A stretch of DNA of 36,589 nucleotides from the NCBI GenBank assembly GCA_006386115.1, contig VFIW01000185.1, positions 1-36,589 of the forward strand. Direction: 5' to 3'. Position numbers and translations under genes: made by a program. Source of the stretch: Globisporangium splendens. Taxonomy: Eukaryota > Oomycota > Peronosporomycetes > Pythiales > Pythiaceae. The notes beneath the pieces were generated by a model. It saw nothing but the letters and a program-made list of their open reading frames with translations. It was not told the DNA's origin and did no database searches. Positions within the stretch are counted from its first letter, which is position 1. The number at the start of each line of letters is the position of its first letter. Positions 25,655 through 36,589 of the stretch are shown here, in pieces.

Positions 25655-26584
25655 ATGCGAGTCGCGATTCTCGGATCAGGCCACCTTGCCAAGTACTTTG
25701 CTGAAGAGTTCCCGGCTCTCAGCATTGAAATCGTGATCATCACACGTACACACAAGGAATTCTTCGACGGCAAGCCAGGCGTCGTCGCGCAGCGCCTGAC
25801 AGACTACTCGTCCATCCCGCAGCTCGCCGAGTACTTGAAGGACTGCGAGGCGGTCGTGAGCACGCTGTCCGACTTCTCGCCGGCATTCACTATCAGCCAC
25901 TTGACCGTGATGGAAGCTCTCAAGGAGGCGCCATCGGTCAAGCGCTTTATTGTTTCTGAGTACGCTAGCAACTTTGAGGCGACGAAAGACTTTGCGAATC
26001 CATTTAATGGCCCGGTGATTGAAGCACTCCAGAGTCAGGATCAGATTGAGTGGACGATAATCGGCTGCGGGCTCTTCGCTGACTATCTCTTTCCGTCCAA
26101 GAACCGCATCTTGTCGGACGTCGGTCCCCTGCATCCGCTCGACTTGAACAGCAAGGTCATCACCATCCCTGGAGATGGCACATCCGCGTTGAGCATGGTC
26201 GCCGTGCGCGACGCTGCTCGAGCGATTGGGCGCCTGCTCACCTCCAAGAACAAGTGGCGCAACTTCGTCAGTGTGCAGGCCGCTCAAATCACCTGGAACG
26301 ATGTTGCAAACAAAATCAAGACCCAAGGAGACGTCCCAAACCTCGAGGTGACGTACGAAGACATGACTCCAAAGTACGCGCTTTTTGCCACCGCAACGGA
26401 GGAGAAGGAGATCACCCACGAACTCATCGTCGCGAAGTTCCAGGCGTTCACCCACTCGGGAGCCGCTCTGTTGAACCCGGAAAACGTGGCGAAAGACCAG
26501 GCGGACTACTATCCGGACCTGCACGTGCGCTCGCTCGACGAACTGTTTGCCGAGGTGGCCAAGAACCCAGAAACCATCCTTTGA
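25655..26584 (+). CDS. NmrA-like protein B, copy 3
   Basis: 309 aa, same protein as copy 1 (Arg at codon 47, Ala near the C-terminus). Confidence 0.92.
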   Translation: MRVAILGSGHLAKYFAEEFPALSIEIVIITRTHKEFFDGKPGVVAQRLTDYSSIPQLAEYLKDCEAVVSTLSDFSPAFTISHLTVMEALKEAPSVKRFIVSEYASNFEATKDFANPFNGPVIEALQSQDQIEWTIIGCGLFADYLFPSKNRILSDVGPLHPLDLNSKVITIPGDGTSALSMVAVRDAARAIGRLLTSKNKWRNFVSVQAAQITWNDVANKIKTQGDVPNLEVTYEDMTPKYALFATATEEKEITHELIVAKFQAFTHSGAALLNPENVAKDQADYYPDLHVRSLDELFAEVAKNPETIL

Positions 26585-26800
26585 GAGCGTTTGATCGTGA
26601 GGAGGGTGAGATTTTCTGAACGTCTTCATTTTTCACTGGATAACAGACGAGTAAAAGCATTCAGAAACAAAAATATTCCAATCTTCCTTGGTTTTTGCGG
26701 TTCGGGTTTCTTATGCCCCCTCGCTGACAGTGCGAGATGTATAAGACAGCCGGGGAAATGAACGGTATAACAACACATATGTAGTACCTTCGACAATTTT

Positions 26801-27304
26801 TCACGCGACTTGCAGCAACGCTCGGTCGATGTGTTCCGCCAACTCATTCAAACAAACTTCATTTGCCTGAATGAGCCCATCAACTATCTGATTGTGGCCG
26901 GTTTTGTCGGATAGGAAAGCAGTGTCCGAGTCATCAAGTCCGCTAGCGGAAATTCGCGTGACGTTGCTCATTCTCGAAGCGGCGTAGGTGCCACCGATCC
27001 GATCCACGGCAACCCACGAAACTGCACTCACTTCGCAATGGCGATCCGAGAGCAGGTCGTCGCAGGGATGTGCAGAGAGCAGAATTTGCCACACAAACAC
27101 GGATCGACCATTGTCTTCCACGTATCGCTGGAACACGCCGTGGTACGTGATCGAGACGTCAACATGCTCGATCGTCTTCCGCGAATGTGATTGGTATAAA
27201 ACCTGTCTCAGGTTGTGTCCGATTGCTCGCACTGTCAGCTTGATTGCCCCGAGATCAAAAAGACAATCAACATTGCCGATTGACTGGCTTTTGTTTCTAC
27301 TGGT
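26801..27304 (-). pseudogene. START/M96-like fragment (units 3/4)
   Basis: Same frame as 18239-18742. The right edge enters the low-quality stretch that begins near 27290. Confidence 0.4.
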
Positions 27305-27314
27305 TTTTCTTTAG

Positions 27315-27768
27315 GCTCTCTCTTCGACCTGTGCGTGGGCGCCGGCTGGATTCGGTCTATGCCCGTTCGCTAAGGTTCCGGAAGCGCTTTGATCGGCCTG
27401 CCGCCATCTTTGGAGCGAAGAACTGTGACCAAACCTGACCGACATGGGTCATGCGTGCTGGGATCGACTTCCGCCAGACCGTCAGAACGGTCAAGGCGCA
27501 AGTACGAGGCCACTGAAGCCGTAAGTACATTAGCAGCAGTACAGATAGCTCCACGGTAATAGATCGATATCAGAAGTGCGTGTTGTCTGTGGTAAATGTA
27601 AGGCCCGTTTTCCGCAAATGTTTTTCCATTGGCGACCCGAGCTACGGACACGTGGGACGTCCGTTTTACCCGGGTCCCGTAACGCTGATCGAGAATATGC
27701 GGCCGCCAGAAAGAACGTGGATGAGACGGACTTCGCATTGCGCCAGACATCGCTGTTCAAGAACCATA
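27315..27768 (+). pseudogene. Two-exon ORF, corrupted copy (unit 4)
   Basis: Equivalent of 14466-14922 with multiple frameshifts, all lying in the suspect stretch. Confidence 0.4.
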
Positions 27769-28366
27769 ACATGTCAAAAATCACGGAGTTTACTCGATGA
27801 GTAGAAAACGCTTGATGCTTGGAAGCTCCGGGTTTGTACCGATGGCAATCGCGGCGTCAACCTCAGGCACAAACGGCGAGTAACTCTTGTCATTTTCGCT
27901 TTCATTTTCCCTTCACTACAGTGAATGACCCGAATTGAACTCATCTCATTTCCAAACACGACACTATATGTTAGTGCCGTGGTCCACAGGCCGAAAAGGC
28001 ACGAAAACCCATCCATAGTGGGCCACGACGCCCCCGCAGGAAGGTCTATCCTGCATCGGTTTAGTGATTAGTAGCACGGCGTCTGTACGTAGAGCGTGCG
28101 GGTATAGAAAACTGTGCCCTCGACAATTGTCCTCCCCCTCTCGGATCGTGTTTCTCGAGACTCTCACTGAGGAAAGGCCTTTTCGTGGGCATGGTCATTA
28201 CTCTGATGGATGAGACTAGATTTTATTCGTTGTTGTGTGGCCGTCGATCTCGGGAAGGCCGACAAGGGAACTATGTACTGTAGCACGTACTATTCAGTAT
28301 GAACCATCCCCCCTCTCCGGTTCTGTCGTGCCTGTTCCTCAAAGAGTGCTCTTGTATCTCCTGCAA

Positions 28367-29414
<1,048 letters not shown>

Positions 29415-30046
29415 GCTAGCAGTTGGAAGAGGAAGTAGCGCTTGGTCACGAACCCGGTGAGTTGGCAAATGATGGTCTTAACGGAAGGTGTCGAAGGCTG
29501 TGTGCCTCGCTCGTAGGAGAAGCTACATACTGGTTGCCCTATTGCTTTGTCCAATTGAACCAGTAGAGGAGTTGAGTCACAGGTCGTGCACGAGACAGGG
29601 CATAGGTGACAGATCAGGGCAGAGCGCTATTATTAAACAAGTACGATTTGCTTTTACTATCAGTATTCAGGTTATACTGACGTACGTTAGGGGTCCTGAG
29701 ACTCTGATACTTCTATGCTGCTACCTTCACTCGACTGTACGGAATGTTTGTTCGTGACTTGACGTGGTTTAGCCACGCGTTGCAGTTGAGGTCTGCTGCG
29801 GTGACTAAACTTACCAGAGTCTCTGAGTCTCGATCGATTAGTCACGCCGCCAGGCCGAACGGAGGCCTAGTGTGACTGAACATGGCACCGCCACGACGGG
29901 GGAGGAGGAATCCCTACTGTGTGGGTGTAAACCCTGCAGGGGTCTTCTACGGAGCAAGCGGCCCGTGGGTGCCGAGAATGAATTGATGTCCTGCAACTCA
30001 TTCCTCAATTTGCTTCGAGCCCGTAGGCGAAACAGCCCATCCAGAT

Positions 30047-30976
30047 ATGCGAGTCGCGATTCTCGGATCAGGCCACCTTGCCAAGTACTTTGCTGAAGAG
30101 TTCCCGGCTCTCAGCATTGAAATCGTGATCATCACACGTACACACAAGGAATTCTTCGACGGCAAGCCAGGCGTCGTCGCGCAGCACCTGACAGACTATT
30201 CGTCCATCCCGCAGCTCGCCGAGTACTTGAAGGACTGCGAGGCGGTCGTGAGCACGCTGTCCGACTTCTCGCCGGCATTCACTATCAGCCACTTGACCGT
30301 GATGGAAGCTCTCAAGGAGGCGCCATCGGTCAAGCGCTTTATTGTTTCTGAGTACGCTAGCAACTTTGAGGCGACGAAAGACTTTGCGAATCCATTTAAT
30401 GGCCCGGTGATTGAAGCACTCCAGAGTCAGGATCAGATTGAGTGGACGATAATCGGCTGCGGGCTCTTCGCTGACTATCTCTTTCCGTCCAAGAACCGCA
30501 TCTTGTCGGACGTCGGTCCCCTGCATCCGCTCGACTTGAACAGCAAGGTCATCACCATCCCTGGAGATGGCACATCCGCGTTGAGCATGGTCGCCGTGCG
30601 CGACGCTGCTCGAGCGATTGGGCGCCTGCTCACCTCCAAGAACAAGTGGCGCAACTTCGTCAGTGTGCAGGCCGCTCAAATCACCTGGAACGATGTTGCA
30701 AACAAAATCAAGACCCAAGGAGACGTCCCAAACCTCGAGGTGACGTACGAAGACATGACTCCAAAGTACGCGCTTTTTGCCACCGCAACGGAGGAGAAGG
30801 AGATCACCCACGAACTCATCGTCGCGAAGTTCCAGGCGTTCACCCACTCGGGAGCCGCTCTGTTGAACCCGGAAAACGTGGCGAAAGACCAGGCGGACTA
30901 CTATCCGGACCTGCACGTGCGCTCGCTCGACGAACTGTTTGCCGAGGTGGCCAAGAACCCAGAAACCATCCTTTGA
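30047..30976 (+). CDS. NmrA-like protein B, copy 4
   Basis: 309 aa with His at codon 47 as in copy 2, but Ala near the C-terminus as in copies 1, 3 and 5. Confidence 0.92.
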   Translation: MRVAILGSGHLAKYFAEEFPALSIEIVIITRTHKEFFDGKPGVVAQHLTDYSSIPQLAEYLKDCEAVVSTLSDFSPAFTISHLTVMEALKEAPSVKRFIVSEYASNFEATKDFANPFNGPVIEALQSQDQIEWTIIGCGLFADYLFPSKNRILSDVGPLHPLDLNSKVITIPGDGTSALSMVAVRDAARAIGRLLTSKNKWRNFVSVQAAQITWNDVANKIKTQGDVPNLEVTYEDMTPKYALFATATEEKEITHELIVAKFQAFTHSGAALLNPENVAKDQADYYPDLHVRSLDELFAEVAKNPETIL

Positions 30977-31192
30977 GAGCGTTTGATCGTGAGGAGGGTG
31001 AGATTTTCTGAACGTCTTCATTTTTCACTGGATAACAGACGAGTAAAAGCATTCAGAAACAAAAATATTCCAATCTTCCTTGGTTTTTGCGGTTCGGGTT
31101 TCTTATGCCCCCTCGCTGACAGTGCGAGATGTATAAGACAGCCGGGGAAATGAACGGTATAACAACACATATGTAGTACCTTCGACAATTTT

Positions 31193-31696
31193 TCACGCGA
31201 CTTGCAGCAACGCTCGGTCGATGTGTTCCGCCAACTCATTCAAACAAACTTCATTTGCCTGAATGAGCCCATCAACTATCTGATTGTGGCCGGTTTTGTC
31301 GGATAGGAAAGCAGTGTCCGAGTCATCAAGTCCGCTAGCGGAAATTCGCGTGACGTTGCTCATTCTCGAAGCGGCGTAGGTGCCACCGATCCGATCCACG
31401 GCAACCCACGAAACTGCACTCACTTCGCAATGGCGATCCGAGAGCAGGTCGTCGCAGGGATGTGCAGAGAGCAGAATTTGCCACACAAACACGGATCGAC
31501 CATTGTCTTCCACGTATCGCTGGAACACGCCGTGGTACGTGATCGAGACGTCAACATGCTCGATCGTCTTCCGCGAATGTGATTGGTATAAAACCTGTCT
31601 CAGGTTGTGTCCGATTGCTCGCACTGTCAGCTTGATTGCCCCGAGATCAAAAAGACAATCAACCTTGCCGATTGACTGGCTTTTGTTTCTTGTTCT
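31193..31696 (-). pseudogene. START/M96-like fragment (units 4/5)
   Basis: Same frame as 18239-18742. Confidence 0.4.
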
Positions 31697-31700
31697 TTAG

Positions 31701-32157
31701 GCTCTCTTCGGACCTGGTGCGTGGAGCCGGCTGGATTCGAGTCTATGCCCGTTCGCTAAGGATGCGGAAGCGCTTTGATGCTGCCTGCCGACTCTGTGGA
31801 GGCGAAGAACTGTGACCAAACCTGACCGACCAGGGGGTACATGCTGCTGGGATCGACTTCCGCCAGAACGTCAAGAACGAGGGCAAGCGCAAGTACGAGG
31901 CACTCGAAGCCGTAAGTACATTAGCAGCAGTACAGAATAGCTCCAAGCGTAATAGATCGATATCATAGAAGTGCGTGTTGTCTGTGTAAATGTAGAGCCC
32001 GTTCCGCAATGTTTTCCATTGGCACCCGAGCTACGGGACACCGTGGGACGTCCGTTACCGGGTCCACGTAACGCTGATCGAGAATATGCGGCCGCCAGAA
32101 GAACTGGATGAGACGGACTTCGCAATTGCGCCAGACATCGCTGTTCAAGAACAATAA
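31701..32157 (+). pseudogene. Two-exon ORF with an in-frame TGA (unit 5)
   Basis: Identical to the copies in units 1-3. Confidence 0.45.
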
Positions 32158-32759
32158 CGATGTCAAAAAAATAACGGAGTTTACTCGGAGGAGTAGAACG
32201 ACTTGATGCTTGGAAGCTCCGGGTTGGTACCGATGCAATCGCGGCGTCAACCTCAGGCAGCAAACGGCGAGTAAACTCTTTGTCATTTCGCTTTCATTTT
32301 CCCTTCACTGCAGTGAATGACCCGAATTGAACTCTCTCATTTCCAAACACTACACTATATGTAGTGCCTGTGGTCCACAGGCCGAAAAGGCACGAAAACC
32401 CAGCCATAGTGGCCACGACGCCCCCGGCGAGGAAGGTCACCCTGCATCGGTTAGTGATTAGTAGCACGGCGCTGTACGTAGAGCGTGCGGGTCATAGAAA
32501 CTGCCCTCTGACACATTGTCCTCCCCCATCTCGATCGTGTTCTCGAGACTCTCACTGGAGGAAATGGCCTCTTCGTGGGCATGGTCATTAGCTCTGATGG
32601 ATGAGACTAGATTTTTATTCGTTTTTGTGTGTTCCGTCGATCTCGGGAGGCCGACAAGGGCAACTATGTACTGTGGCACGTACTATTCAGTATGAACCAT
32701 CCCCCCTCGTCCGGTTCTGTCGTCGCGCTGTGCCTCAAAGAGCTCTTGTATCTCTGCAA

Positions 32760-33695
32760 TCAAATGTTCGCGTCCGGGTTCTTCTCGAGCTCATCAAAGA
32801 TGTGTTCAATCGTGCGGAAGTGGACAAGCGGGAAGTAGTCTGCTTTGTCCTGCTTGACTTTGGTCGCGTCCAAGAGCGCGGCACCTGATGGCGTGTACAG
32901 CTTGAATTCGGCCACGACAACTTCTTCTGGGAAGCCATTCTCGGCAGAGATGTTCGCGCTCGCCAGGATCTCGAAGAGTGGCGCGGGGTCCTCGTACTCG
33001 ATCGTGAGGTTTGGCATGCTGCCACGGGTCTTGAGAAACTCGGCGACTTTGTGCCACGTCGTTTGTTCGGCCTCGAGTTGGATGAATGGACGCCACTTGG
33101 TTGTGGACGTGAGCAAGTGGGCGATGGCTCGCGCAACGTCGCGAAGTGCGACGGAGCTGAACAGATAGTCCCCACTGCCCTGGACGGTTAAGACCTTTGA
33201 GGCGTGGTCGAGAGGATGGAGCGGGCCCATGTCTGCGAGGTGGCGATTCTTGCGGGGGATGAGGTAGTCCGCGTAGAGCCCACAACCAAGTGTCGTCCAC
33301 TCGATGGCGTCCTGTGCACGTAACGCCTCCACGATTGCGGCGTTGAACGGATTCGAATACTCCGGATGGGTCTCCAAGTTTGCAGTGTACTCGTTAGCAA
33401 TGAAGCGCTTGATTGACGCAACACTCTTTGCGGCCGCAAGCACGTTCTGGTGGAGAGTTAAGAACGCGGGCGAGAAGTCGCCAATCGCACTCACAATCGC
33501 GTCACATCCTTCCAACTGGCTCGCGAGCTCGTCCACGTTGGAGTAGTCGGTTATGAACTGATCGACGACGCCGAGCTTGCCTTCGAGAAACGCCTTGTGT
33601 GAGCGCGTAAAGACGACGAGCTCGTGGCCCACGAGCGGCAGTTCGTCGGCAAGATACTGGGCGAGGGCTCCGGCTCCGAGAATGGCGACGCGCAT
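32760..33695 (-). CDS. NmrA-like protein A, copy 5
   Basis: 311 aa, same protein as copies 1-3. Confidence 0.9.
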   Translation of the reverse strand: MRVAILGAGALAQYLADELPLVGHELVVFTRSHKAFLEGKLGVVDQFITDYSNVDELASQLEGCDAIVSAIGDFSPAFLTLHQNVLAAAKSVASIKRFIANEYTANLETHPEYSNPFNAAIVEALRAQDAIEWTTLGCGLYADYLIPRKNRHLADMGPLHPLDHASKVLTVQGSGDYLFSSVALRDVARAIAHLLTSTTKWRPFIQLEAEQTTWHKVAEFLKTRGSMPNLTIEYEDPAPLFEILASANISAENGFPEEVVVAEFKLYTPSGAALLDATKVKQDKADYFPLVHFRTIEHIFDELEKNPDANI

Positions 33696-34327
33696 GCTAG
33701 CAGTTGGAAGAGGAAGTAGCGCTTGGTCACGAACCCGGTGAGTTGGCAAATGATGGTCTTAACGGAAGGTGTCGAAGGCTGTGTGCCTCGCTCGTAGGAG
33801 AAGCTACATACTGGTTGCCCTATTGCTTTGTCCAATTGAACCAGTAGAGGAGTTGAGTCACAGGTCGTGCACGAGACAGGGCATAGGTGACAGATCAGGG
33901 CAGAGCGCTATTATTAAACAAGTACGATTTGCTTTTACTATCAGTATTCAGGTTATACTGACGTACGTTAGGGGTCCTGAGACTCTGATACTTCTATGCT
34001 GCTACCTTCACTCGACTGTACGGAATGTTTGTTCGTGACTTGACGTGGTTTAGCCACGCGTTGCAGTTGAGGTCTGCTGCGGTGACTAAACTTACCAGAG
34101 TCTCTGAGTCTCGATCGATTAGTCACGCCGCCAGGCCGAACGGAGGCCTAGTGTGACTGAACATGGCACCGCCACGACGGGGGAGGAGGAATCCCTACTG
34201 TGTGGGTGTAAACCCTGCAGGGGTCTTCTACGGAGCAAGCGGCCCGTGGGTGCCGAGAATGAATTGATGTCCTGCAACTCATTCCTCAATTTGCTTCGAG
34301 CCCGTAGGCGAAACAGCCCATCCAGAT

Positions 34328-35257
34328 ATGCGAGTCGCGATTCTCGGATCAGGCCACCTTGCCAAGTACTTTGCTGAAGAGTTCCCGGCTCTCAGCATTG
34401 AAATCGTGATCATCACACGTACACACAAGGAATTCTTCGACGGCAAGCCAGGCGTCGTCGCGCAGCGCCTGACAGACTACTCGTCCATCCCGCAGCTCGC
34501 CGAGTACTTGAAGGACTGCGAGGCGGTCGTGAGCACGCTGTCCGACTTCTCGCCGGCATTCACTATCAGCCACTTGACCGTGATGGAAGCTCTCAAGGAG
34601 GCGCCATCGGTCAAGCGCTTTATTGTTTCTGAGTACGCTAGCAACTTTGAGGCGACGAAAGACTTTGCGAATCCATTTAATGGCCCGGTGATTGAAGCAC
34701 TCCAGAGTCAGGATCAGATTGAGTGGACGATAATCGGCTGCGGGCTCTTCGCTGACTATCTCTTTCCGTCCAAGAACCGCATCTTGTCGGACGTCGGTCC
34801 CCTGCATCCGCTCGACTTGAACAGCAAGGTCATCACCATCCCTGGAGATGGCACATCCGCGTTGAGCATGGTCGCCGTGCGCGACGCTGCTCGAGCGATT
34901 GGGCGCCTGCTCACCTCCAAGAACAAGTGGCGCAACTTCGTCAGTGTGCAGGCCGCTCAAATCACCTGGAACGATGTTGCAAACAAAATCAAGACCCAAG
35001 GAGACGTCCCAAACCTCGAGGTGACGTACGAAGACATGACTCCAAAGTACGCGCTTTTTGCCACCGCAACGGAGGAGAAGGAGATCACCCACGAACTCAT
35101 CGTCGCGAAGTTCCAGGCGTTCACCCACTCGGGAGCCGCTCTGTTGAACCCGGAAAACGTGGCGAAAGACCAGGCGGACTACTATCCGGACCTGCACGTG
35201 CGCTCGCTCGACGAACTGTTTGCCGAGGTGGCCAAGAACCCAGAAACCATCCTTTGA
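34328..35257 (+). CDS. NmrA-like protein B, copy 5
   Basis: 309 aa, same protein as copies 1 and 3 (Arg at codon 47). Confidence 0.92.
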   Translation: MRVAILGSGHLAKYFAEEFPALSIEIVIITRTHKEFFDGKPGVVAQRLTDYSSIPQLAEYLKDCEAVVSTLSDFSPAFTISHLTVMEALKEAPSVKRFIVSEYASNFEATKDFANPFNGPVIEALQSQDQIEWTIIGCGLFADYLFPSKNRILSDVGPLHPLDLNSKVITIPGDGTSALSMVAVRDAARAIGRLLTSKNKWRNFVSVQAAQITWNDVANKIKTQGDVPNLEVTYEDMTPKYALFATATEEKEITHELIVAKFQAFTHSGAALLNPENVAKDQADYYPDLHVRSLDELFAEVAKNPETIL

Positions 35258-35473
35258 GAGCGTTTGATCGTGAGGAGGGTGAGATTTTCTGAACGTCTTC
35301 ATTTTTCACTGGATAACAGACGAGTAAAAGCATTCAGAAACAAAAATATTCCAATCTTCCTTGGTTTTTGCGGTTCGGGTTTCTTATGCCCCCTCGCTGA
35401 CAGTGCGAGATGTATAAGACAGCCGGGGAAATGAACGGTATAACAACACATATGTAGTACCTTCGACAATTTT

Positions 35474-35977
35474 TCACGCGACTTGCAGCAACGCTCGGTC
35501 GATGTGTTCCGCCAACTCATTCAAACAAACTTCATTTGCCTGAATGAGCCCATCAACTATCTGATTGTGGCCGGTTTTGTCGGATAGGAAAGCAGTGTCC
35601 GAGTCATCAAGTCCGCTAGCGGAAATTCGCGTGACGTTGCTCATTCTCGAAGCGGCGTAGGTGCCACCGATCCGATCCACGGCAACCCACGAAACTGCAC
35701 TCACTTCGCAATGGCGATCCGAGAGCAGGTCGTCGCAGGGATGTGCAGAGAGCAGAATTTGCCACACAAACACGGATCGACCATTGTCTTCCACGTATCG
35801 CTGGAACACGCCGTGGTACGTGATCGAGACGTCAACATGCTCGATCGTCTTCCGCGAATGTGATTGGTATAAAACCTGTCTCAGGTTGTGTCCGATTGCT
35901 CGCACTGTCAGCTTGATTGCCCCGAGATCAAAAAGACAATCAACCTTGCCGATTGACTGGCTTTTGTTTCTTGTTCT
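35474..35977 (-). pseudogene. START/M96-like fragment (units 5/6)
   Basis: Same frame as 18239-18742. Confidence 0.4.
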
Positions 35978-36589
35978 TTAGGCTCTCTTCGGACCTGGCG
36001 CGTGGAGCCGGCTGGATTCGAGTCTATGCCCGTTCGCTAAGGATGCGGAAGCGCTTTGATGCTGCCTGCCGACTCTGTGGAGGCGAAGAACTGTGACCAA
36101 ACCTGACCGACCAGGGGGTACATGCTGCTGGGATCGACTTCCGCCAGAACGTCAAGAACGAGGGCAAGCGCAAGTACGAGGCACTCGAAGCCGTAAGTAC
36201 ATTAGCAGCAGTACAGAATAGCTCCAAGCGTAATAGATCGATATCATAGAAGTGCGTGTTGTCTGTGTAAATGTAGAGCCCGTTCCGCAATGTTTTCCAT
36301 TGGCACCCGAGCTACGGGACACCGTGGGACGTCCGTTACCGGGTCCACGTAACGCTGATCGAGAATATGCGGCCGCCAGAAGAACTGGATGAGACGGACT
36401 TCGCAATTGCGCCAGACATCGCTGTTCAAGAACAATAACGATGTCAAAAAAATAACGGAGTTTACTCGGAGGAGTAGAACGACTTGATGCTTGGAAGCTC
36501 CGGGTTGGTACCGATGCAATCGCGGCGTCAACCTCAGGCAGCAAACGGCGAGTAAACTCTTTGTCATTTCGCTTTCATTTTCCCTTCAC
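35674..36589. repeat. Tandem unit 6 (cut by window end)
   Basis: First 916 bp of another unit, with a private C for T at 35999. The array therefore continues beyond the window. Confidence 0.95.
35982..36438 (+). pseudogene. Two-exon ORF with an in-frame TGA (unit 6)
   Basis: Same structure as in unit 1; complete within the window. Confidence 0.45.

Larger units (their letters stand above)
22720..27000. repeat. 4281-bp tandem unit 3
   Basis: Full unit with single-base differences at 23767 (T for C) and 25307 (G for A), and with gene B of the Arg-47 type like unit 1. Confidence 0.95.
31393..35673. repeat. 4281-bp tandem unit 5
   Basis: Full, clean unit; a private difference is G for A at 32310. 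Gene B is of the Arg-47 type. Confidence 0.95.

Overview
The window looks like a subtelomeric region of an oomycete (stramenopile) nuclear chromosome. The evidence is: interstitial plant/oomycete-type telomere repeats (CCCTAAA)n at eight places, all C-rich on the + strand; sequences just upstream of two protein-coding starts that match the oomycete initiator/flanking core promoter (consensus GCTCATTYYNCAWTTT); intron-poor genes of mixed GC; and a eukaryotic nuclear tRNA. The genus cannot be told from the sequence. The telomere polarity implies that the chromosome end lies to the left and the interior to the right.

Layout. (1) 1-6827: two and a half copies of a ~2.56 kb subtelomeric repeat. 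Each is built of 36-bp and ~408-bp CA-rich sub-repeats, a ~40-codon relic of a gene 5' end with its promoter, a degenerate ~23-bp minisatellite and a conserved tail that runs into telomere repeats. (2) 6837-10509: a complete-looking Penelope-like retroelement (PLE). It has two identical 183-bp terminal repeats (pLTRs), each with a full type I hammerhead ribozyme; an ORF1 with a basic C-terminus and possible coiled coil; and an ORF2 reverse transcriptase that stops where a GIY-YIG endonuclease would begin. It is embedded in telomere repeats, as expected of endonuclease-deficient PLEs that use chromosome ends as primer. (3) 10510-11530: telomere repeats, a 281-bp ATATAG microsatellite, a tRNA-Arg(TCT) and unassigned sequence. 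(4) 11537-13105 (-): an orphan 522-aa protein with SUMO-interaction-like motifs. Its promoter and first codons are the parent (or sibling) of the relics in region 1. Behind it lies a diverged copy of the same repeat tail. (5) 14081-14157: a telomere-repeat seam. (6) 14158-36589: six units (the last cut by the window end) of a nearly identical 4281-bp tandem repeat. Each full unit carries a head-to-head pair of paralogous NmrA/isoflavone-reductase-like NAD(P)-binding genes, a gene fragment on the minus strand and a two-exon ORF interrupted by an in-frame TGA. The first unit is cut directly by telomere repeats.

Interpretation. A chromosome appears to have broken inside a tandem array of oxidoreductase genes and been capped by telomere addition at 14157/14158. 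It was then extended outward by successive additions of subtelomeric blocks and at least one telomere-primed PLE, each ending in C-rich telomere repeats. Unit 4 of the array contains about 1.1 kb of indel-ridden sequence ending in a ~113-bp poly-C run, which is most likely an assembly or sequencing fault and not biology.
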